Positions 58,195 to 64,000 of a stretch of 64,000 nucleotides of DNA are shown piece after piece; position 1 is the stretch's first letter; every line of letters begins with the position of its first letter. Below the pieces are notes generated by a model. The model saw only the letters and a program-made list of their open reading frames with translations, ran no database searches and was not told the DNA's origin. The stretch comes from Craspedostauros australis (Eukaryota; Bacillariophyta; Bacillariophyceae; Mastogloiales; Achnanthaceae): positions 248,001 through 312,000 of the forward strand of contig JAMXDE010000015.1 in assembly GCA_026770025.1 (NCBI GenBank), read 5' to 3'. Both the position numbers and the translations under genes were made by a program.

Positions 58195-58698
58195 ATGATG
58201 ATGCGATCCTTCCTCATCGCGTGCCTCCTGCACCTGCGCGCCACGGCCGCCTTCATCACGCCGCAACGCGCACACCAAACGACCGCGCTGCAGCTGACGC
58301 AACGCGACGAGGGCATCGCATCGGGCGTGGCCGACATCAGCATGGGCTGCTCCGTCGGTGTGCTGTGGAGCGAGTACGCCGTCGTGACAACGGGCTGCGG
58401 TCCGCTGCAGATGGCCAACTGGCTGGAGCGATTCTGCTATCAGGGCGTGCTTGTATCGGCCGGTGTCACGGTGTTCGTGTGGATTGTGACGCAGCAGCGT
58501 CCCAGCCGCAACGAGTGTTGGGACGGCGCGCAGCGCGCGGTGGAAGTGGCGGAAGTTCTGAGCCTTGCAGCCGTGGTGGGCGCGATCGTGGCTTTGGTCG
58601 TGCAGATGGACAATCATGTGGCGATGGACGGGTTGAGCGGGATCGACATCAACATGTGCAGGATGAAGATGATGATGTACGAGTCGTTGGACAACTAG
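58195..58698 (+). CDS. Small membrane protein with plastid-type presequence (167 aa)
   Basis: Three consecutive ATGs start the frame (58195, 58198, 58201); I use the first. The N-terminus is a signal peptide (MRSFLIACLLHLRATAAF) whose cleavage context A-T-A-A-F-I resembles the ASAFAP motif of diatom complex-plastid proteins, followed by a Gln/Thr/Arg-rich transit-like stretch. Two hydrophobic helices (about 85-101 and 121-138) make it an integral membrane protein. Residues 57-75 (SMGCSVGVLWSEYAVVTTGCGP) look conserved but I do not recognise the family. Plastid location is inferred from the presequence alone. Confidence 0.65.
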   Translation: MMMRSFLIACLLHLRATAAFITPQRAHQTTALQLTQRDEGIASGVADISMGCSVGVLWSEYAVVTTGCGPLQMANWLERFCYQGVLVSAGVTVFVWIVTQQRPSRNECWDGAQRAVEVAEVLSLAAVVGAIVALVVQMDNHVAMDGLSGIDINMCRMKMMMYESLDN

Positions 58699-58866
58699 CT
58701 TTCTAGAGAGAGAGAGAAGTGAGCCGTACACAAAGTGCGGCTATATTGCAAGGACTACGAGTGGAGTACATCACATGGAGAAAAAAGTGAAGAGCAGAAG
58801 GACACGGGAGAATACTAAAGTAGTGTAGCATCGCGGTCGCCATCGTTGCGGTTGCCTCCGCTTGCG

Positions 58867-60486
58867 TCATTGCATCGCCGCCGCATCCATGCTACCTTCC
58901 AGAATGCGACTTATTCGCGAGCCGCTGGCACGTCCCAATGGAACGATGGCCGCGTTGGAATCGGAGGAAGAGCCGCCTTGGCCGTTCTTGCGTCCCAGCG
59001 GCACCGCGAGCTTGGCGGCCGCGATGGCATCGTCCCATCCGGATCCCCAGTACGTGCCCAATTCTACGAGCGATGATTTGACATCGCCATCGTTCCACTG
59101 TTGTGATGCCGATCCGCTCTTTGTGGTTGCTGTTGTGGCTGCTGCCGTCGCTGCTGTTGATGATGAAGATGCGCCCGCTGCTGTCGAGGACGCATTCGGT
59201 GTCGGCAATACCAGACCTGCAATCTTGGAATCGTCAACGATGGAACGTTTGTTCTTTTGGGCTGTGTCGGTTGCAATCGGAGGTGGGAGTGGGTAGAAGG
59301 ACGGGAGATACGCTGGTCGGGCCACCGCTGCTTCACGTCCCTCGTCATTGTCGTTGCCATCTGCATCCGCTTTGTTGCCCTCATTGTTATTACTTGCATT
59401 GCCGCCAGCCTTGCTGCTAGCTGCTGCTGCTGCGGCCGCCTTCGACTTGCCCTTGCCTTTGGCTTGTGACCGTGACTTGCCCTGTTGCTTGCTGGAACCG
59501 TCGCCAGCACTCGCTGCTGTCTTGGCCTTTTTGCTCGGTGGTGGCGACATGGCCTTATCCTTCTTGGACGACGCGGACTTCTTGCCATCCGCATCCTTCA
59601 TGGCGACGTCGTTGCTCGTATCATCCGCACCCGCAATGCCACCAGCACCCCCGTCCCGACCCATGGAATCCATCTTCCGTTTTCTCTGCGACATCGGGTT
59701 CCCCCATCCCGTGTGATGCTCCGTGACGATGGAGAAGAGCTCGTCCGGCAGGTTGGCCATGTCGGCTTCGGTCGTGACGATCTCCTGCTCCACGGTGTCC
59801 TCCACCGTGTAGGTCTCCTTGGGATGCAGGGACAGCGCGATCTTGGGATCCAAACAATGCGGGTTGGCACAATCGGGACTCGCTCTCGGAAACGGCACGA
59901 CTTCATGCAGGTACGGTGCGATCCATCCATCCGCCTTTGCTCCCTTGGCCGTGCCGTTGGCATCTCCGTTGGCGCTGGCAGCCGCAGCGCTCTGGGCGGC
60001 GGACGGTCCCTGCTTGCCCCCGCGCGCGGTGCCGACGTTGAGCGGGTGGCTGCGATCGTGCACGCCGGACACCTTGAGATCCAACCACTTGTGTCCAAAG
60101 CAGAACTCCGCAAGCTGCCTCCACCCCACGTTGTTCATGCTGCGCTGCTTCATGGCGGCCTTCTGCGTGGCGGACGCCCCGGCATCGCCCAGCAGCATGG
60201 AATCATGGCCGCCCGACGCATCGAAGTGCAGCCTTGAGACGGACGGCGACGTCACGAGCTCCGCGGTCGCGAAGGCGTCCAGCACGTTGCAATGCGACGA
60301 CGTCCTGCCCGACGTCTCCACCAGATGCGACAGCGTCTTGCCGAACCGGCCCAGGTACTCCAGCAGGATGTCCGCCATCGCATCCAGCGACTCTTCCGAC
60401 ATGCTCTCGATGCCCAAGTGCAGCGCTGCTCTGCTCACGGAACGTCGTGCGATCTCGAAGCAGTATGCCTTGTCGCCGACTTCCAT
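58867..60486 (-). CDS. TAF8-like histone-fold protein (539 aa)
   Basis: Probably a TFIID (or SAGA-type) subunit. ATG 60486. Residues about 5-80 match a bromodomain-associated (BTP) histone fold: ARRSVSRAALHLGI, then SLDAMADILLEYLGRFGKTLSHL, then HCNVLDAF. Two later motifs recall the TAF8 signature P-x-x-L-P-x-F-P: WIAPYLHEVVPFP (about 190) and RPAYLPSFYPLPPP (about 395). The middle is Lys/Ser/Ala-rich and disordered. TAF8 pairs with TAF10 in TFIID; TAF3 and SPT7-like proteins share the fold, so the exact subunit is uncertain. It converges on the small membrane protein gene (168 bp between stops). Confidence 0.65.
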   Translation of the reverse strand: MEVGDKAYCFEIARRSVSRAALHLGIESMSEESLDAMADILLEYLGRFGKTLSHLVETSGRTSSHCNVLDAFATAELVTSPSVSRLHFDASGGHDSMLLGDAGASATQKAAMKQRSMNNVGWRQLAEFCFGHKWLDLKVSGVHDRSHPLNVGTARGGKQGPSAAQSAAAASANGDANGTAKGAKADGWIAPYLHEVVPFPRASPDCANPHCLDPKIALSLHPKETYTVEDTVEQEIVTTEADMANLPDELFSIVTEHHTGWGNPMSQRKRKMDSMGRDGGAGGIAGADDTSNDVAMKDADGKKSASSKKDKAMSPPPSKKAKTAASAGDGSSKQQGKSRSQAKGKGKSKAAAAAAASSKAGGNASNNNEGNKADADGNDNDEGREAAVARPAYLPSFYPLPPPIATDTAQKNKRSIVDDSKIAGLVLPTPNASSTAAGASSSSTAATAAATTATTKSGSASQQWNDGDVKSSLVELGTYWGSGWDDAIAAAKLAVPLGRKNGQGGSSSDSNAAIVPLGRASGSRISRILEGSMDAAAMQ

Positions 60487-61290
60487 CTTGGCCGTTCTAT
60501 CGCTGCTATCTACAATATCTGTCGCTATCTGGAGCTATGCATCGCCTTTTTCCAGCTATGACGGACCGCACACGCAGAGGGATGGTGCGAATGGTGGTGC
60601 GACCGATGGTGCGGCCGATGGTGCGAATGATGGTGTGAATGATGAGCATCCACATCAACGCCATCTGCCGTCTCTCCCAGCGTGGCACTGCGGTAGTGTT
60701 TGGTTGGTGGGCACCGCACATGTTGCGTCGTTTCGAGCTTTGTGCTTTTCTTCCCACGACTTCGCCATGATTCGAAAGAGGCTGTTTATGTACCTTCAAA
60801 AACGAATCGAGAAGCAATTGCGCGCCAAGAATTCACATCCCTTTCGACGCAACCAAACAGACAAATTACGAGTAGACAGAGTCCACGAATTCGGTCTGCA
60901 TGGTTGATGGCTGTCCACGGGTTGTGACATCAACATTTCAGCACTTCAACACACACACACACATCAAAGTGCAAAGAACAACAACAGAAACATCAAGACG
61001 GGGGTTCCTTGATGTTCCGCCATTCAGTTGTTGCATCGGCCAATCCCTCCATCGTGCACTGTTCACTCAAAGACAACCACAACCACAACCACACAACAAG
61101 TTCAGAATCCCAACACTCAACAACGGCGGAAGAGGGCGCAACGAATTTCATCATCCTGATTGCATTCGACGTTGCATTGTTTTGTCGACAGCAGCGCATT
61201 GGAGTGTGCGTCGGAGCTGGAGTTCATAATACACTACGGATACTCTGATACCAATTGCATCGCATTCTACTTTCGAATACCCGCGCAACG
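60487..61290. other. Shared upstream region of TAF8-like and NAA50 genes
   Basis: About 0.8 kb between divergent starts. A 12-bp minisatellite is listed separately. CACACACACACA (60951-60962) and AACCACAACCACAACCAC (61075-61092) runs are present. No gene is seen. Confidence 0.5.
60581..60640 (+). repeat. 12-bp tandem repeat, five units
   Basis: Units of the form GATGGTGCGAAT, each differing at 1-3 positions, occupy 60581-60640. They lie about 95 bp upstream of the TAF8-like start codon, in its leader or promoter. Confidence 0.85.
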
Positions 61291-61960
61291 ATGCTCAAGG
61301 TGAAGTTCGAAGGCATCAACGAACACAACGTCAAACATGTGAGTGCCGTATGATGCGATGGGAAGGTTGGTGTCATTGCATGGCATTGTCTGCTCTGTGG
61401 CAATCCGCGGCATTGTGTTTCGTGGCATTGCGTTGCGTTGAGTCCGTGCTGTTATCGTCACTCACATACACTCACACTCCATGCATACACTCATCCATGC
61501 ATACGCACAGCTCCGACGAATTCATCACGCCTGCTTTCCCATACACTACCAAAAGTCGTTCTACGACACCATCGTGCAACGCAAGGATGATGGATTCTGC
61601 AAATTCGCCAGCGTCAATGGCAAGATCGTCGGTGCCGTCTGCTGTCGCGTGGAGACTCCCGCGAAGCGTCATGCTAACAAAGATGCACACGTCTACATCA
61701 TGACGTTGGGCGTGTTGGCACCGTATCGGAGTCGGGGTATTGGGTCGCAGCTGTTGCAGTCGGTGTTGGATCATTGCGAGCTGCATCGTGATGGGACGTA
61801 TGGCAAGCTGCGATCGATACGGTTGCATGTCCAAGTGTCGAATGAGGATGCCATTGACTTTTACACGCAGCGATTCGATTTCACGAAGGGTGGTTTGGTC
61901 CGGAACTACTATCGGAGGTTGGAGCCACCGGATTGCTACGTGCTGGAGAAGAAGTTCTGA
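61291..61960 (+). CDS. NAA50: N-alpha-acetyltransferase 50-like (NAA50/San), one intron (165 aa)
   Basis: Transfers acetyl from acetyl-CoA to protein N-termini, typically Met followed by a hydrophobic residue, and usually associates with the NatA complex. Exon 1 is 61291-61338 (16 codons), the intron 61339-61510 (172 bp, GTGAGT...CACAG, phase 0), and exon 2 61511-61960. The joined protein reads GINEHNVKH then LRRIHHACFPIHY, which aligns with V-T-x-H-N-I-K-x-L-K-R-L-N-x-x-x-F-P-V-x-Y of NAA50. GAVCCRVE, YIMTLGVLAPYRSRGIG (acetyl-CoA loop R-x-x-G-x-G) and LHVQVSNEDAIDFY are family landmarks, with YYRRLEPPDCYVL near the end. Length is normal for the family. Confidence 0.92.
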
Positions 61961-62136
61961 AAGCAGAAGTTGGGAGTGGATGGCAACTCAATTTTGAAAG
62001 TATGGCATAAACACCCATGAAACTGTAGCAGGACTCTCTAGAGACATTAGAACGAACCAAAATGATGATTGTGGAGTCCTCTCTCTCTCTGTCTAGAGTG
62101 AAGATGGTGCCGCTACCTGTTGTTGTCAAAGCAACC

Positions 62137-63892
62137 TTATGCGCTGCTACGCTTCTTGGCAACGAATTCCTTCAATCGCTCGATGCCCAGATCGCTGGTG
62201 TGTTGGGATGCTGCAGTGAAGACACAGCGAAAGAATCCCGGCAGCTCGTTCTTCATGCTCGCCCCTGGCGTGAACAGCAGACCGTGCTGCATGAGATCCA
62301 AGTACAGCTTGCGCTCGCGCTCGGCATCCGTGCCATCCTCGGGCAGGAACTCGCGCAGATCCATCCAAATGAACAATCCTGATGTTGGCTTGAGATGCGG
62401 GATGTCCAGCTCCTCCAGGCAGCTTTGCCACTCACCGCCGCGCGTAGCGCAGCGCGATTGATTTTCTTCGAGGAATGCCTCGAACCATGCTCCGTTTCCG
62501 GCCGCTGCCTCCGTCTCCGTTGACAGCATGCTTTCCACCAACAATTGAGTTTGTGACGACACACTGCACAGATCATTCAACTTCTGCAAGGGCAGACGGA
62601 TCTCTTCATTCTCAGAATATAGCGCACCCACGCGCAATCCGCTGGACGCGTAGTCCTTCGACATGGACCACACGAAGTGAACGTACGGACCCACACCCAG
62701 ACCTGCGGAGCCATCGTCGTCTTGCGTCGCGGCAACCTCCAAGGCCGACACGAAGCCAGCATCTTCGCCTGCATGCACGCTTCCGGCGTAGATCTCATCG
62801 CTGACGAGATGCACCTTCTTTTCGCGGCACCAGTCGGTGCACTCCTGGATGACGGACTCCGGGTAACTGATTCCGAGAGGATTCATGGGATGGCTGATGA
62901 GCAAGATGCGTGGCGGGTTGCCCGCTTCGACGGCCTTGGCGTATGCCGCGCCCAGCGACTTCTTGTTTGGGTAGTACATGTGCTGTGGGATTGGACCAGA
63001 GCGGTCGATGGTGGTGCTGTCATCATGATAATCCATGGTTTGGACCGGGATGATGGTCAGTCCTACAGGTTTGGATGTTGTTTGCGATTTTGATTGTGGG
63101 CGTGGATCATCAGAGAGGCAGAGAGTGAGCGGAATGAATGAGTGAATGAATGAATGAGTGAATCGGTGCGAGGGGGTGATTGTATCAGCCAAAGTGTACG
63201 AGTATTGCTCCAAACAATTCTGCGCCTAGATGTCGGTTCAACGACACGAGCACATTGCGAACGCACCCACGTCAGACCTACTCACCCGCTCGACAACCAA
63301 GATCAAATTCGAATGCGGCATAGTACGGCGTTGGCACCAGGACGCCATCTCCCGGAGATGTCAAGGTGATGCACAGGTTCTCCAGAACGGCATTGCATCC
63401 AGCACCAATGACAACACCATCGGCATCCATCGGCTTGGACAGCTTGAGGGTTTGCGTGAAATAGTCCGCCACGACCTTCCGGCAGGACTCGCGTCCGTGC
63501 GTGGTTTGGTAGTAGATGCCGTCCGCAGGAAAGCAGAGGCCGTCTGCTGTATGGGCGGTGATGCTGAACTTGTGAATGGCCGGCAGCAGCAGGTCTTCCA
63601 ACATCTGATTCTCGGCGACGCTGAGTTGCAGCACGCCATCAGGTGTGGACTCAGAGTAAATCTCGACTGCTCTTGCATCCGTCAGGTAGGACGGCAAGAG
63701 GGAAACGGCGTGCTGCGCGCGCGGGCTCGACAGCGACGATGGTGTTGGCTTGGACGATGCCAGCCTCGTGTTGCCGTCCATGGTGACTGGAGTGATCCAG
63801 TTCGCGCAGCGAGATCCACCAAACCAAGCCGCCGCCTTGCCTCGCGACAGTGGTTGGAGCGGTCTGAGACAACGTTGAAGCCCGACCTTCAT
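62137..63892 (-). CDS. PLP-dependent class I/II aminotransferase, ACC-synthase-like, one intron (510 aa)
   Basis: A fold-type I PLP enzyme. Exon 1 is 63892-63286 and exon 2 63062-62137. The intron (63285-63063, 223 bp) starts GTGAGT and ends CTGTAG in phase 1, giving C-R-A-G-L-T-I-I-P across the junction, as in ACC synthases (P-T-P-Y-Y before it). Landmarks: AENQ and YYQTTHGRESCRK in exon 1, GAGCNAVLENL, NPLG, SDEIYAG (about 290), the PLP lysine in SMSKDYASSGLRVG (about 337) and GFFRCVF with the C-terminal Arg. The first ~45 residues are Arg/Leu-rich and could be an organelle presequence. ACC synthase, alanine or aromatic aminotransferase activity cannot be told apart from the sequence. It converges on NAA50 with 176 bp between. 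Confidence 0.85.
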
Positions 63893-64000
63893 GCTAGAGC
63901 CACTGATCGTCCTTTGGGGACAAATGCAATTGTGCAGGGTGAGGACGGCAATCGGCTGCTCCGTGCGAGGATACGAATTGTGGCACCTCGCGGTTGGGGC
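63893..64000. other. Right edge of window
   Basis: Only 108 bases upstream of the aminotransferase start; no feature is recognisable. Confidence 0.5.

Noticed and set aside
1..64000. CRISPR array, rRNA operon, bacterial operon or phage signals
   Set aside because: No regularly spaced direct repeats of CRISPR type, no rRNA-like sequence, and all recognised genes are eukaryotic or eukaryotic mobile elements.

Overview
The window looks like nuclear DNA of a photosynthetic stramenopile, most likely a diatom. This is inference. It rests on short GT-AG introns, compact intergenic spaces, a small protein with a diatom-type plastid presequence (AxAAF motif), several Ty1/copia elements of the kind common in diatoms, and a Sola-like DNA transposon. 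Nothing suggests a prokaryote.

Positions 1 to about 47,300 are almost entirely nested transposable elements. (A) 1-884 is the 3' end of a copia element plus its 3' LTR. It sits directly against (B), the 3' tail of a LINE (about 885-1280). (C) A decayed copia element (about 2422-14,700) is split inside its integrase domain by (D), a 6.7-kb Sola-like DNA transposon (5189-11926). D has 38-bp perfect terminal inverted repeats, about 170 bp of imperfect inverted repeat, and a 4-bp target duplication. (E) A young minus-strand copia element (18987-36139, near-identical 539-bp LTRs) is split in its polyprotein by (F), a full-length 8.4-kb LINE (22926-31341) flanked by an exact 20-bp target duplication. 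(G) A complete copia element (37788-45675) has 809-813-bp LTRs and a 5-bp duplication. Removing D or F leaves the host copia frame continuous at the junction, so both entered a continuous frame. Downstream of G lie possible remains of a repeat-type gene.

From about 47,900 to 63,900 there is a compact run of apparently intact host genes: a CLASP/TOG-domain protein (+), a CS-domain protein (-), a PH / two-TM / EDR2-C (DUF1336) protein (+), a UIM plus clathrin-box plus Pro/Gln-rich protein (+), a small plastid-type membrane protein (+), a TAF8-like histone-fold protein (-), an NAA50-type N-terminal acetyltransferase with one intron (+), and an ACC-synthase-like aminotransferase with one intron (-). 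Convergent pairs are separated by about 170-220 bp. Divergent pairs share 0.8-1.2 kb spaces that presumably hold both promoters.

The host genes do not form an obvious pathway. The mobile half has an internal logic: autonomous LINE, LTR and DNA elements inserting into one another. Insertion order can be read from target duplications and LTR divergence.
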